Source of the DNA: Ruminococcus hominis
Lineage (GTDB): Bacteria > Bacillota > Clostridia > Lachnospirales > Lachnospiraceae
DNA length: 64,000 nucleotides
NCBI RefSeq assembly: GCF_014287355.1
Contig: NZ_JACOPE010000001.1
Coordinates: 930,001 to 994,000 of the forward strand
Reading direction: 5' to 3'
Shown: positions 36,888-46,053 of the stretch, piece by piece
Layout: every line of letters starts with the position of its first letter
Numbering within the stretch: the first letter of the stretch is position 1
Notes under the pieces: model-generated
The model's database searches: none
Told to the model about the DNA's origin: nothing
Seen by the model: the letters and a program-made list of their open reading frames with translations, nothing else
Program-made: the position numbers and the translations under genes

Positions 36888-37811
36888 ATGAAAATGAAAA
36901 AATTAGTTGCAGTATTAGCAGTAGTAGGAATGACAGGAGTTATGATGGCAGGATGCGGAAGCAGTTCGGCTGCAGCAAATACAGATTCTGATGCGGCATC
37001 ACAGGATCAGGCAAGTGACTGGGACAGCTCAAATGATATTTCAATCGTATCAAGAGAAGATGGTTCAGGTACAAGAGGAGCATTTATCGAGTTATTTGGA
37101 ATTGAAGAAAAACAGGGTGATCAGAAAGTTGATATGACAACTGAAGACGCACAGATTACAAACAATACATCCGTTATGTTAACAACAGTTGCAAAAGATG
37201 ATTACGCTATTGGATATGTATCCCTTGGTTCTTTGGATGACAGTGTAAAGGCATTGAAAATCGATGGAGCAGAAGCAACAGAAGAAAACATCAAAGATGG
37301 CAGCTACAAAGTATCAAGACCATTTAACATCGCAACAAAAGGTGACCCGACAAATGAAGTTGCAAAAGATTTCATTGACTATATCCTGAGCAAAGACGGA
37401 CAGCAGGTAATCTCAGACAACGGTTACATTTCAAACGATGATGCAGCAGATTACGCCAAAACAGCTCCTTCGGGAAAATGTGTAGTAGGTGGTTCTTCAT
37501 CTGTATCACCGGTAATGGAAAAACTGATCGAGGCTTATAAAAAAGTAAATCCAAATGCAGAAATCGAACTTCAGACATCAGATTCTACAACAGGTATGAC
37601 ATCTACGATCGAGGGAAGCTATGATATCGGTATGGCATCTCGAGAACTGAAAGATTCAGAGGTATCAGAAGGATTGAAAGCAACAGTAATAGCAACAGAT
37701 GGTATTGCAGTAATCGTAAACAACAATAACCCAGCAGATGAACTGTCAAGTGAGCAGGTAAAAGAAATCTACACAGGTTCATACACAACATGGGATGAGG
37801 TCGCAGAATAA
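36888..37811 (+). CDS. pstS: Phosphate-binding lipoprotein PstS
   Basis: 307-residue phosphate-binding protein. Lipobox VMMAGCGSS makes Cys22 the lipidated residue. The mature protein shows ISIVSREDGSGTRGAFIELF, the phosphate-loop motif of PstS, and a second PstS-like half from VVGGSSSVSPVMEKLIEAY. The motif order appears permuted compared with classical PstS, as known in clostridial proteins. It heads the pst operon behind Pho-box-like repeats and the ribosome site AAGGAG. Confidence 0.93.
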   Translation: MKMKKLVAVLAVVGMTGVMMAGCGSSSAAANTDSDAASQDQASDWDSSNDISIVSREDGSGTRGAFIELFGIEEKQGDQKVDMTTEDAQITNNTSVMLTTVAKDDYAIGYVSLGSLDDSVKALKIDGAEATEENIKDGSYKVSRPFNIATKGDPTNEVAKDFIDYILSKDGQQVISDNGYISNDDAADYAKTAPSGKCVVGGSSSVSPVMEKLIEAYKKVNPNAEIELQTSDSTTGMTSTIEGSYDIGMASRELKDSEVSEGLKATVIATDGIAVIVNNNNPADELSSEQVKEIYTGSYTTWDEVAE

Positions 37812-37812
37812 T

Positions 37813-38706
37813 ATGAAATCAAAAGCATGGATTGAGAAATTCATGCAGGGAGTGTTCTTTGTTGCCGCTTGTGCTTCGGTGCTGGCGGTAGCACTCATTT
37901 GTATCTTTCTTTTCGCAAATGGAATCCCTGCAATGAAGGAAATCGGATTTGGTAAATTCATAAGCGGAACAATGTGGAAACCGAAAAATGAAATATTTGG
38001 AATCTTCCCAATGATTATCGGAAGTATTTATGTGACTGCAGGTGCGATCATTATCGGTGTTCCGATTGGAATTCTGACATCCGTATTTATGGCAAAATAT
38101 TGTCCGAAACAAATTTACAGACCATTGAAAATGGCAACAGAGCTTCTGGCAGGAATCCCTTCCGTTGTATATGGATTTTTCGGAATGGTAGTATTGGTTC
38201 CGTTGATTAGAGATTTCGGAAGAACACTGAAAGGTGCAGGAGTGGTTCACTCATCCGGAAATGGAAGCAGTATATTGACTGCGTCAATCCTTCTTGGCAT
38301 GATGATCCTTCCGACGATCATCGGAACAACAGAAGCTGCGATCAGAGCAGTACCGTCACAGTATTATGAAGGTTCGCTTGCTTTGGGAGCAACAAAAGAA
38401 AGAAGCATTTTCAGAGTTATGATCCCGGCTGCTAAATCCGGTGTCATCGCAGGAATTGTTCTTGGTATTGGACGTGCAATCGGTGAGACAATGGCTGTGA
38501 TTATGGTAGCAGGAAATCAGGCTAGAATGCCGGAAGGGATTCTCAAGGGAGTGCGAACCTTGACAGCAAACATTGTAATCGAAATGGGATATGCCACAGA
38601 TCTTCACCGAGAGGCATTGATCGCAACAGGCGTTGTACTTTTCGTATTTATTTTGATCATTAACTTTAGTGTAGCATTGTTGAATAGGGGGAAAGATCGT
38701 GAGTAA
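37813..38706 (+). CDS. pstC: Phosphate ABC transporter permease PstC
   Basis: 297-residue permease with about six helices. Typical PstC segments are LLAGIPSVVYGFFGMVVLVPL, ILLGMMILPTIIGTTEAAIRAVP and an EAA loop with SLALGATKERSIFRVMIPAA, then IGRAIGETMAVIMVAGN. ATG 37813 lies one base after the pstS stop; the in-frame codon at 37795 would overlap pstS. It overlaps pstA by eight bases. Confidence 0.95.
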   Translation: MKSKAWIEKFMQGVFFVAACASVLAVALICIFLFANGIPAMKEIGFGKFISGTMWKPKNEIFGIFPMIIGSIYVTAGAIIIGVPIGILTSVFMAKYCPKQIYRPLKMATELLAGIPSVVYGFFGMVVLVPLIRDFGRTLKGAGVVHSSGNGSSILTASILLGMMILPTIIGTTEAAIRAVPSQYYEGSLALGATKERSIFRVMIPAAKSGVIAGIVLGIGRAIGETMAVIMVAGNQARMPEGILKGVRTLTANIVIEMGYATDLHREALIATGVVLFVFILIINFSVALLNRGKDRE

Positions 38707-39568
38707 AGAAGCTAATAATACAACATTTACGGATAAGATGAAGATGTATCTGGCACATCCGGGGTCTATGATTCTGATGCTTCTTGTTATGCTCTCAGCA
38801 ATTATCACATTTACGGTATTGATTTTCCTGATTGCATATATTTTGGTTCATGGTGTCCCTTATATTAAACCGTCACTGTTTTCACTGCACTACACATCGG
38901 AAAATGCATCTTTGATGCCGGCACTTATCAATACAATCATTATGACTTTTCTTTCATTACTGATCGCAGTGCCATTTGGGATTTTTGCAGCAGTATTCTT
39001 GGTTGAATATGCAAAACGTGGAAATAAATTTATGGACATAATCCGACTGACGACAGAGACATTATCAGGTATTCCATCTATCGTTTACGGACTGTTCGGA
39101 ATGTTATTTTTTGTAAATACATTAGGCTGGGGCTTCTCGTTGCTCGCAGGAGCATTTACATTAGCAATTATGATTCTTCCATTGATCATGCGTCAGACAG
39201 AGGAGTCGTTAAAATCGGTACCGGACTCATTTCGCGAAGGAAGCTTTGGTTTAGGTGCAGGAAAACTTCGTACCGTGTTTTGTATCGTACTTCCGTCAGC
39301 CGTTCCGGGAATACTGGCAGGTGTGATTCTGGCAATCGGCCGTATTGTAGGTGAGACAGCAGCACTTATGTATACTGCCGGAACAGTGGCAAAGGTGCCG
39401 AATAGTATCTTTGGTTCAGGACGTACACTGGCTGTACATATGTATAACCTGTCAAGTGAAGGTCTGTATATGAACCAGGCATACGCGACAGCAGTAATCT
39501 TGCTGATACTGGTAGTCGGTATCAATACATTATCAGGAGTGATCGCAAAACGTCTTGCGAAAGCATAA
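38699..39568 (+). CDS. pstA: Phosphate ABC transporter permease PstA
   Basis: 289-residue permease paired with PstC. Conserved parts are [38 protein letters not shown] with the EAA region [20 protein letters not shown], and [15 protein letters not shown]. It starts at GTG 38699 within the pstC end after GGGGGAAAG. Confidence 0.95.
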   Translation: MSKEANNTTFTDKMKMYLAHPGSMILMLLVMLSAIITFTVLIFLIAYILVHGVPYIKPSLFSLHYTSENASLMPALINTIIMTFLSLLIAVPFGIFAAVFLVEYAKRGNKFMDIIRLTTETLSGIPSIVYGLFGMLFFVNTLGWGFSLLAGAFTLAIMILPLIMRQTEESLKSVPDSFREGSFGLGAGKLRTVFCIVLPSAVPGILAGVILAIGRIVGETAALMYTAGTVAKVPNSIFGSGRTLAVHMYNLSSEGLYMNQAYATAVILLILVVGINTLSGVIAKRLAKA

Positions 39569-39582
39569 GAAAGGAAAGAACA

Positions 39583-40332
39583 ATGTCAAAATTAAGTATT
39601 CAGAATATTGATCTATATTACGGTGATTTTAAAGCACTTAAGAATATCAATATGGAAATCGAAGAAAATAAAATCACCGCATTTATCGGACCAAGTGGAT
39701 GCGGTAAGTCTACATTGCTCAAATCCATCAACAGAATGAATGATCTTGTGGAAGGATGCAGAATTGAAGGAGATATCCTCTTAGATGGAAAGAGCGTATT
39801 TAAAGGAATGGATGTCAATCTTTTAAGACGCCGTGTCGGTATGGTATTTCAGAAGCCAAATCCATTTCCAATGAGCATTTACGACAATATTGCGTATGGC
39901 CCTCGTACTCATGGAATCCGTTCAAAAGCAAAGCTTGATGATATTGTGGAAAAATCATTGAGAAATGCGGCAATCTGGGATGAATGTAAAGACAGATTAA
40001 AGAAAAGTGCACTTGGTATGTCCGGTGGACAGCAGCAGAGATTGTGCATTGCCAGAGCACTGGCAGTAGAGCCGGAAGTCCTTCTGATGGACGAACCGAC
40101 TTCGGCACTGGACCCGATTTCTACATCTAAGATTGAAGACCTTGCACTGGAATTGAAAAAAGATTATACTATCGTTATGGTAACGCATAATATGCAACAG
40201 GCAGTACGTATATCGGATAACACTGCATTTTTCCTTCTTGGAGAAGTTGTAGAATACAATGAGACAGAAAAATTATTCTCTATTCCGTCAGATAAGAGAA
40301 CAGAAGATTATATTACAGGGAGGTTTGGTTGA
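39583..40332 (+). CDS. pstB: Phosphate ABC transporter ATPase PstB
   Basis: 249-residue ATPase of the Pst system. Walker [20 protein letters not shown], the PstB-specific [18 protein letters not shown], signature [15 protein letters not shown], Walker [17 protein letters not shown] and H-loop VTHNMQQA are all present. Length is standard. It lies between pstA and phoU. Confidence 0.97.
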   Translation: MSKLSIQNIDLYYGDFKALKNINMEIEENKITAFIGPSGCGKSTLLKSINRMNDLVEGCRIEGDILLDGKSVFKGMDVNLLRRRVGMVFQKPNPFPMSIYDNIAYGPRTHGIRSKAKLDDIVEKSLRNAAIWDECKDRLKKSALGMSGGQQQRLCIARALAVEPEVLLMDEPTSALDPISTSKIEDLALELKKDYTIVMVTHNMQQAVRISDNTAFFLLGEVVEYNETEKLFSIPSDKRTEDYITGRFG

Positions 40333-40335
40333 TTT

Positions 40336-40989
40336 ATGCGTAATCGATTTGACAGACAGTTACAATTATTGGAAGAAGAACTTACTCACATGGGTGAGCT
40401 TTGTGAGGTTGCTATCGCCAACGCAACAAATGCATTGACAGAAGGAGATTTGGAGCAGGCACAGGCAGTGATCGAAGCTGATGAAGAGATTGATCAGCTG
40501 GAAAAAGAGATTGAAGGTCTGTGTATGAAATTATTACTTCAGCAGCAGCCGGTAGCAAGAGATCTGCGTAGGATTTCAGCAGCGCTTAAGATGATCACAG
40601 ATATGGAGAGAATCGGAGACCAGACTTCTGATATCGCAGAGATCGTAATCTCAACAAGAAGAAATACCCCAACGCAGCTGAAGAAGTTAAACGAGATGTC
40701 TGTAGCAGCAAGTAAGATGGTGCGTGACAGCGTGACAGCTTATGTTGAGAAGGACCTTGAGCTTGCAAGAAAAGTAATGCTTGAAGATGATACTGTAGAC
40801 CAGTATTTTGATGAGATCCGCGAAGAGCTGATAGCATTCATCAAAGAAGAACAAGGAAACAAAGGTAAAGAGATTTTTGACTTGATCATGATCGCTAAAT
40901 ATTTGGAGCGAATTGGAGACCATGCAACCAATATTGCAGAGTGGGTTGAATTTTCTATTACAGGAAGCCATAGAAGCGAAGTTGTTTAG
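40336..40989 (+). CDS. phoU: Phosphate signalling protein PhoU
   Basis: 217-residue all-helical cytoplasmic protein built from two PhoU repeats; each has a metal-binding motif of E-x3-D-x3-D type (EADEEIDQLEKEIEGL and EDDTVDQYFDEIREEL) and MERIGDQTSDIAEI / LERIGDHATNIAEW. It links PstB activity to the PhoR kinase encoded downstream. The stop touches a G-rich repeat. Confidence 0.95.
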   Translation: MRNRFDRQLQLLEEELTHMGELCEVAIANATNALTEGDLEQAQAVIEADEEIDQLEKEIEGLCMKLLLQQQPVARDLRRISAALKMITDMERIGDQTSDIAEIVISTRRNTPTQLKKLNEMSVAASKMVRDSVTAYVEKDLELARKVMLEDDTVDQYFDEIREELIAFIKEEQGNKGKEIFDLIMIAKYLERIGDHATNIAEWVEFSITGSHRSEVV

Positions 40990-41070
40990 AGGGACGGGGG
41001 TTGCGGTTGGTGCCGGGGTGCCGGTTGGGGACGGGGTGCCGGCACCCCCCCACCAGCACCCCTCAACAAT
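40990..41070 (+). repeat. G-rich palindromic repeat in phoP leader
   Basis: Four runs of at least four G (40994-41037) and a perfect 16-bp palindrome GGGGTGCC/GGCACCCC (41033-41048). The block GTTGGGGACGGGGT (41024-41037) recurs at 51398-51411, and its complement core recurs near 4472. It separates phoU from the regulator gene and could fold as a hairpin or G-quadruplex. Confidence 0.75.
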
Positions 41071-41093
41071 CAAAAAAAGAAAGGGAGCTTGCG

Positions 41094-41777
41094 ATGATTT
41101 ATTGCGTAGAAGATGATGATAACATTCGCGAACTGGTAGTCTATACATTGGAATCAACAGGATTGGAAGCAAAAGGGTTTGCAGAGGGCAGATCCTTTTT
41201 GGAGGCTCTGGCGTTTGATACACCAGAGCTCGTTTTGCTGGATATCATGCTTCCGGGAGAAGACGGAATGCAGATTCTGCGTAGACTGAAAAGTTCGTCA
41301 AAAACAAAAGATATTCCGGTCATTATGGTGACTGCGAAGGGAACAGAATACGATAAGGTAATAGGACTTGATTCCGGAGCAGACGATTATGTGACAAAAC
41401 CATTCGGCATGATGGAGCTTGTCTCAAGGATCAAAGCTGTCCTGCGACGTACTGGAAGAATAAAGACAGATACTTCTGAACTTGAGATAAATGGAGTGAA
41501 GATAGATCTAAAAAAACATGAAGTTACAGCAGACGGTAAGACAATTGTTCTTACACTAAAAGAATTTGAGCTGTTAGAGAAATTGATGAAGAATCAAAAT
41601 ATCGTGCTGACCAGAGACCAGCTTCTCACAGATATCTGGGGGTATGATTTTGATGGCGAGACAAGAACGGTAGACGTACATATTCGAACACTCAGACAGA
41701 AGCTTGGAGAGTACGGATCGATGATAGAAACAATTCGAGGAGTGGGATATCGCATTGGAGAAACGAATGAGAGATAA
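41094..41777 (+). CDS. phoP: PhoP-type response regulator
   Basis: 227-residue OmpR-family regulator. Receiver: acidic pair in VEDDDNIREL, phosphoacceptor in VLLDIMLPGEDGM, Lys in VTKPFGM. The winged helix ends VDVHIRTLRQKLGEYG...GVGYRIGE. Position after pstSCAB-phoU makes phosphate control the likely role. ATG 41094 follows AAGGGAG; the frame is open upstream into the G-rich repeat but that part is not protein-like. It overlaps the kinase gene. Confidence 0.9.
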   Translation: MIYCVEDDDNIRELVVYTLESTGLEAKGFAEGRSFLEALAFDTPELVLLDIMLPGEDGMQILRRLKSSSKTKDIPVIMVTAKGTEYDKVIGLDSGADDYVTKPFGMMELVSRIKAVLRRTGRIKTDTSELEINGVKIDLKKHEVTADGKTIVLTLKEFELLEKLMKNQNIVLTRDQLLTDIWGYDFDGETRTVDVHIRTLRQKLGEYGSMIETIRGVGYRIGETNER

Positions 41778-43089
41778 GATTCAAAAAAGTATGATTTTTA
41801 TCTTGGCAATAACCATTATTATTTCATATGGATTTGTTTCCTTTTTTGTATATAATCAAAGTCTGGGGATTTTGGAAACAGATGTGTGCCAGGAAGCGAA
41901 GTATATTGAAAAAGCAATAGAGATTACCGGGACACAATATCTGGAAGAACTCGATGAAGTAGATGCAAGGACCCGCATCACAAGGATCGCACAAGACGGA
42001 AAGGTGCTTTACGATTCCAGGGGTGATGAAAGTACACTTGATAATCACAAAGACCGAGTGGAAGTACGTGAAGCATTGAAAAATGGAGTCGGTGAGGATA
42101 TCCGTATGTCCGATACCGTTGGAAAAGAACTCTATTATTATGCAGTCCTTTTAGACGATGGCACAGTCCTTCGTGTGGCAAGAAATATGGATAGTCTGAT
42201 AAGCACGGCAATTCAGATATTTCCTGTGATGGCAGTGATCGCGGCAATCGTGCTTGCATTTGTATATATACTCGGCAGATGGCAGACAGCAAGACTCATT
42301 CGTCCGATCAACGAACTGGATATAGAGCATCCTCTGGATAATGAAATTTATGAGGAGCTGGATCCGCTTCTAGAGGCAATCGATAAACAGAACAAAGAAA
42401 AAGATGCAGTGGCAAATATGAGAAAAGAATTCTCGGCAAATGTTTCCCATGAGCTAAAGACACCGCTGACTTCAATATCCGGTTATGCAGAAATTATGAA
42501 AAATGGACTTGTAAAACCGGAAGATATCCAAAACTTTTCCGAGCGCATTTACAAAGAAGCAAGAAGGCTTATCACCCTTGTAGAAGATATCATCAAACTG
42601 TCAAAACTTGATGAAGAATCCGTAGAGTTAGAGAAAGAAGAAGTCAATCTGTATGATATGACGAGGGAAATCGTAAGCCGCCTTTCTATGCAGTCATCTG
42701 CAAAGCATGTCAGGATGATTTTGGAAGGAGAGTCAGTGACTTATACAGGTATCCGTCAGATATTAGATGAGATGATTTATAACATTTGCGAGAATGCAAT
42801 AAAATACAATCGTCCCGGAGGAAGCGTGAGCATTTGGGTTGGTAATACACTGGAAGGTCCAAAGGTAAGCGTAACGGATACAGGAATCGGAATACCAGAG
42901 GAACATCTGGAGAGAGTTTTCGAAAGATTCTACAGGGTTGACAAAAGCCATTCCAAAGAAATCGGAGGAACAGGACTGGGGCTTTCTATTGTAAAACATG
43001 GAGCATTGCTTCATCAGGCAAAGGTATCCGTAGATAGTACAGTCGGGGAAGGAACACGGATTTCCATAGTGTTTTCTAAGAATAAATAA
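41767..43089 (+). CDS. phoR: PhoR-type sensor histidine kinase
   Basis: 440-residue membrane kinase: helix 1 (about residues 7-28), an external sensor of about 120 residues, helix 2 (about residues 151-172), then HisKA with FSANVSHELKTPLTSISGYAE and an ATPase domain with NICENAIKYN, VTDTGIGIPEEHLERVFERFY and GGTGLGLSIVKH. Together with PhoP it should sense phosphate through PhoU and Pst. ATG 41767 has GGAG upstream; it ends before the glnA promoter. Confidence 0.9.
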   Translation: MRDKIQKSMIFILAITIIISYGFVSFFVYNQSLGILETDVCQEAKYIEKAIEITGTQYLEELDEVDARTRITRIAQDGKVLYDSRGDESTLDNHKDRVEVREALKNGVGEDIRMSDTVGKELYYYAVLLDDGTVLRVARNMDSLISTAIQIFPVMAVIAAIVLAFVYILGRWQTARLIRPINELDIEHPLDNEIYEELDPLLEAIDKQNKEKDAVANMRKEFSANVSHELKTPLTSISGYAEIMKNGLVKPEDIQNFSERIYKEARRLITLVEDIIKLSKLDEESVELEKEEVNLYDMTREIVSRLSMQSSAKHVRMILEGESVTYTGIRQILDEMIYNICENAIKYNRPGGSVSIWVGNTLEGPKVSVTDTGIGIPEEHLERVFERFYRVDKSHSKEIGGTGLGLSIVKHGALLHQAKVSVDSTVGEGTRISIVFSKNK

Positions 43090-43096
43090 AATCAAT

Positions 43097-43125
43097 TTGA
43101 CAATTTACCATATCAAAGTTATAAT
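43097..43125 (+). promoter_or_regulatory. Consensus promoter of glnA
   Basis: TTGACA (43097-43102), 17 bp, TATAAT (43120-43125). The predicted start is near 43132, only about six bases before a terminator-like hairpin. Confidence 0.85.
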
Positions 43126-43137
43126 AACGAAGAACAA

Positions 43138-43171
43138 GGGCGTTTTCTAAAGGTAGAGAACGCCCATTTTT
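43138..43171 (+). terminator. Leader terminator with A1-G4 hexaloop (candidate ANTAR target)
   Basis: GGGCGTTTTCT (43138-43148), loop AAAGGT (43149-43154), AGAGAACGCCC (43155-43165), then ATTTTT. The stem has 11 pairs with one G-U. A hexaloop with A at 1 and G at 4 is the hallmark of RNA hairpins bound by ANTAR antiterminators. A second hairpin (43182-43213; GAAGCGGAC/GTCCGTTTC) precedes the glnA ribosome site; its possible hexaloop ACTTGT has A1 but not G4. Confidence 0.65.
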
Positions 43172-43244
43172 CACTTTATAGGAAATTTGAAGCGGACTTG
43201 TCCGTTTCATTTCTAATATTGAAGTATGTTTGGAGGGTTCGATA

Positions 43245-44576
43245 ATGCACAACTATACACGTGAAGATATTCTGAAAATGGTAGAGGAAGAAGATGTAGG
43301 ATTTATCCGTCTGCAATTTACAGACATTTATGGAACGATAAAAAACATGGCAGTCACTGTCAGTCAGTTAGAAAAAGCATTGGATAACAGATGCGTATTT
43401 GATGGTTCATCGGTAGAAGGATTTGCAGAACTCGGTGAATCAGATATGTATTTATATCCGGATCTGAATACATTTGAGATTTTCCCATGGAGACCACAAC
43501 AAGGAAAAGTTGCACGTATGATCTGTGATGTGCATTATCCGGATGGAAGACCATTTGAACTGGATCCGCGTTATATATTGAAAAAAGTTGTAAAAGAAGC
43601 CGAAGAAATGGGGTATACGCTGAAAGCAAGTCCGGAGTGCGAATTTTTCCTTTTCCACACAGACGAGGATGGAATTCCGACAACGATCACACATGAGCAG
43701 GGAAGCTCATTTGATGTAGGACCTCTGGACCTTGGAGAAAATGCAAGACGAGACATGGTTTTGACATTAGAAGATATGGGATTTAACGTAGAAACATCAC
43801 ATCATGAGCTGGCTCCGGCACAGCATGAAATTGATTTTCATTATGATGATGCACTTTCAACGGCAGACAATATCGTAACATTTCGTATGGTAGTAAAAAC
43901 CATTGCAAAGAGACATGGCCTGCATGCGACATTTATGCCAAAACCAAAAATCGAGACAGCCGGTTCAGGAATGCATATGAATCTGTCACTCTGGAAAGAT
44001 GGCAAAAACATTTTCAGGGATGATACAGATAAAAATGGTATGAGTCAGGAAGGATATCAGTTTATGGGTGGAATTCTGGAACATATCAAGGCAATCACAT
44101 GCATCACCAATCCGACGGTTAATTCTTACAAACGTTTTGTGCCTGGGTATGAAGCACCGGTCTATATTACCTGGTCAGGCAAATCACGTTCACCGCTTAT
44201 CCGGATTCCGGCTATGCGAGGAGAACATACGAGACTGGAGCTTAGGAGTCCGGACCCTTCGGCAAATCCTTATCTGGCACTGGCAGTGCTTCTGGCAGCA
44301 GGTCTGGATGGAATTAAAAATAGCATCAAGCCGATAGGAAGCATAGATTTGAACGCACAGAAAATGACAGATGAGCAGCGCGCTTCACTGCACATTGATA
44401 TGCTGCCACAGAGCCTTCCGGAAGCTATAAATGAACTGGAACAGGATTCATTTATCAAAGATGTGCTTGGAAGAGAATTATCAACAAAGATGATCGATTC
44501 GCATAAAAAAGCATATCATGAATATTGCATGCAAGTTACAGATTGGGAAATTGCAAATTATCTACACAAAATCTGA
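43245..44576 (+). CDS. glnA: Glutamine synthetase type I
   Basis: 443-residue GSI-alpha enzyme making glutamine from glutamate, ammonia and ATP. Motifs: DGSSVEGF, PECEFFLF, the metal-binding HHELAPAQHEIDF, GSGMHMNLSLW, NPTVNSYKRFVPGYEAP and RIPAMRGEHTRLELRSPDP. No adenylylation-site tyrosine region is present, as expected for the alpha type. ATG 43245 follows TGGAGGG. The leader holds a promoter, a terminator and a second hairpin, and an ANTAR regulator follows, which suggests control by antitermination as proposed for clostridial glnA-glnR. Confidence 0.96.
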   Translation: MHNYTREDILKMVEEEDVGFIRLQFTDIYGTIKNMAVTVSQLEKALDNRCVFDGSSVEGFAELGESDMYLYPDLNTFEIFPWRPQQGKVARMICDVHYPDGRPFELDPRYILKKVVKEAEEMGYTLKASPECEFFLFHTDEDGIPTTITHEQGSSFDVGPLDLGENARRDMVLTLEDMGFNVETSHHELAPAQHEIDFHYDDALSTADNIVTFRMVVKTIAKRHGLHATFMPKPKIETAGSGMHMNLSLWKDGKNIFRDDTDKNGMSQEGYQFMGGILEHIKAITCITNPTVNSYKRFVPGYEAPVYITWSGKSRSPLIRIPAMRGEHTRLELRSPDPSANPYLALAVLLAAGLDGIKNSIKPIGSIDLNAQKMTDEQRASLHIDMLPQSLPEAINELEQDSFIKDVLGRELSTKMIDSHKKAYHEYCMQVTDWEIANYLHKI

Positions 44577-44638
44577 TCCCGCTTTCAAAGGTAACAAAGT
44601 AGTACTGTTTACAGTATGGGATGCAGGAGGTGTAGAAT

Positions 44639-45187
44639 ATGAACGAAATTATTGTAGCATTTCCTAAAAAAGAAATTGCAATTAATATTCGAAATATCCT
44701 TGTGCGTGGTGGAATAGATGTATATGGAGTATGCACGACTGGGGCGCAGGTACTTCATATGGCAGATACATTGGATGAGGGAATCATAATCTGCGGATAC
44801 CGTATGCAGGATATGATGTACACAGATATCCGAGAGTATCTTCCGAAAGAATTTGAAATATTGTTGGTGACATCTCCCGATAAATGGAGTGATGGGAGTG
44901 TACAGGGTGTTATCGGATTATCAATGCCGATAAAAGTACATGATTTAATAAATACGGTGGAAATGATGCTGCAAAATATGAGGAGGCGAAGGAAAAAACG
45001 TCATGAAGCTGCAAAACAGCGCAGTCCGGAAGAAAAAGCATTAATTGCGAAGGCAAAGTCTCTTTTGATGGAACGAAATAATATGACAGAAGAAGAGGCA
45101 CATCGATATTTACAAAAAAGCAGTATGGATAGCGGGACCAATATGTTGGAAACCGCGCAGATGGTTTTAACAATTATGGATGAATAA
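44639..45187 (+). CDS. ANTAR-domain RNA-binding regulator (GlnR-type, clostridial)
   Basis: 182-residue protein with an N-terminal receiver-like domain and a C-terminal ANTAR domain (about residues 117-180: LIAKAKSLLMERNNMTEEEAHRYLQK, SMDSG, LETAQMVL). ANTAR proteins bind paired RNA hairpins and block terminators. The receiver is degenerate: the place of the phosphoacceptor Asp reads GIIICGYRMQD, so it is unlikely to be phosphorylated by the usual route. It follows glnA by 62 bases and is the obvious candidate regulator of the glnA leader. Ribosome site GCAGGAGGTG. Confidence 0.9.
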   Translation: MNEIIVAFPKKEIAINIRNILVRGGIDVYGVCTTGAQVLHMADTLDEGIIICGYRMQDMMYTDIREYLPKEFEILLVTSPDKWSDGSVQGVIGLSMPIKVHDLINTVEMMLQNMRRRRKKRHEAAKQRSPEEKALIAKAKSLLMERNNMTEEEAHRYLQKSSMDSGTNMLETAQMVLTIMDE

Positions 45188-45202
45188 GAGAGGTAACTGG
45201 TT

Positions 45203-46039
45203 ATGGAATTTACAAAAATGCAAGGATTAGGCAATGATTATGTCTATGTAAATTGCTTTAAAGAAAAAATAGAAAACCCATCTGAGATGGCGGTCAAAGT
45301 AAGCGACCGTCATTTCGGAATCGGCTCAGACGGACTGATTTTGATCAAACCATCCGAAGTAGCTGATTTTGAAATGGAAATGTACAACGCAGACGGTTCG
45401 CGTGGGGAAATGTGCGGAAATGGAATCCGTTGTGTAGCAAAATATGTTTACGACTATGGTCTGACAGATAAAACAAGCATTTCAGTAGAGACGCTTGGCG
45501 GAATAAAATACCTTGACCTGACAGTAGAACATGGAAAAGTTACACTTGTAAAAGTCGATATGGGAACGCCGATTTTAAAACCGGAATTAATTCCAATCGT
45601 TGCAAAAGGCGAGACTGTGATCGACGAACCAATCATGGTTGGAGGGAAAGAATACCATATGACAGGAGTATCTATGGGAAATCCTCATGATGTGGTATTT
45701 ATGGATGATATAAAAAATCTGGAAATAGAAAAGATAGGACCATTATTTGAAAATCATGAAAGATTTCCAAATCGAATAAATACAGAATTTGTAAATGTAA
45801 TAGACCGTCATACAGCTCAAATGAGAGTATGGGAAAGAGGCTCGGGAGAAACACTGGCATGCGGAACAGGTGCCTGTGCAGTTACAGTTGCCTGCATCTT
45901 AAATGGACTGACAGAAAATACTGTGACAGTAAAATTGTTAGGCGGGGACCTTCAAATTGAATGGGACCGCGAAAAAAATACTGTCTACATGACCGGCCCT
46001 GCAGAAGTCTCATTTGACGGAGTGTGGAAAGAAAAATAG
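45203..46039 (+). CDS. dapF: Diaminopimelate epimerase
   Basis: 278-residue DapF, converting LL- to meso-diaminopimelate for lysine and peptidoglycan. The two catalytic cysteines lie in [10 protein letters not shown] and [10 protein letters not shown], and the substrate region has [10 protein letters not shown]. It starts [17 protein letters not shown]. It lies 15 bases after the ANTAR gene and 14 bases before dapL, so the two Dap genes are one unit. Confidence 0.97.
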   Translation: MEFTKMQGLGNDYVYVNCFKEKIENPSEMAVKVSDRHFGIGSDGLILIKPSEVADFEMEMYNADGSRGEMCGNGIRCVAKYVYDYGLTDKTSISVETLGGIKYLDLTVEHGKVTLVKVDMGTPILKPELIPIVAKGETVIDEPIMVGGKEYHMTGVSMGNPHDVVFMDDIKNLEIEKIGPLFENHERFPNRINTEFVNVIDRHTAQMRVWERGSGETLACGTGACAVTVACILNGLTENTVTVKLLGGDLQIEWDREKNTVYMTGPAEVSFDGVWKEK

Positions 46040-46053
46040 GGAGGAACCCAATA

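Noticed and set aside
41001..41093. Upstream extension of phoP into the G-rich repeat
   Set aside because: The extension lies in repeat sequence; AAGGGAG directly before 41094 and the standard receiver start decide the shorter protein.
44577..44638. Second ANTAR-type hairpin after glnA
   Set aside because: AAAGGT recurs at 44587-44592 but the flanking bases do not form a convincing stem; the nearby TACTGTTTACAGTA is a separate small palindrome.
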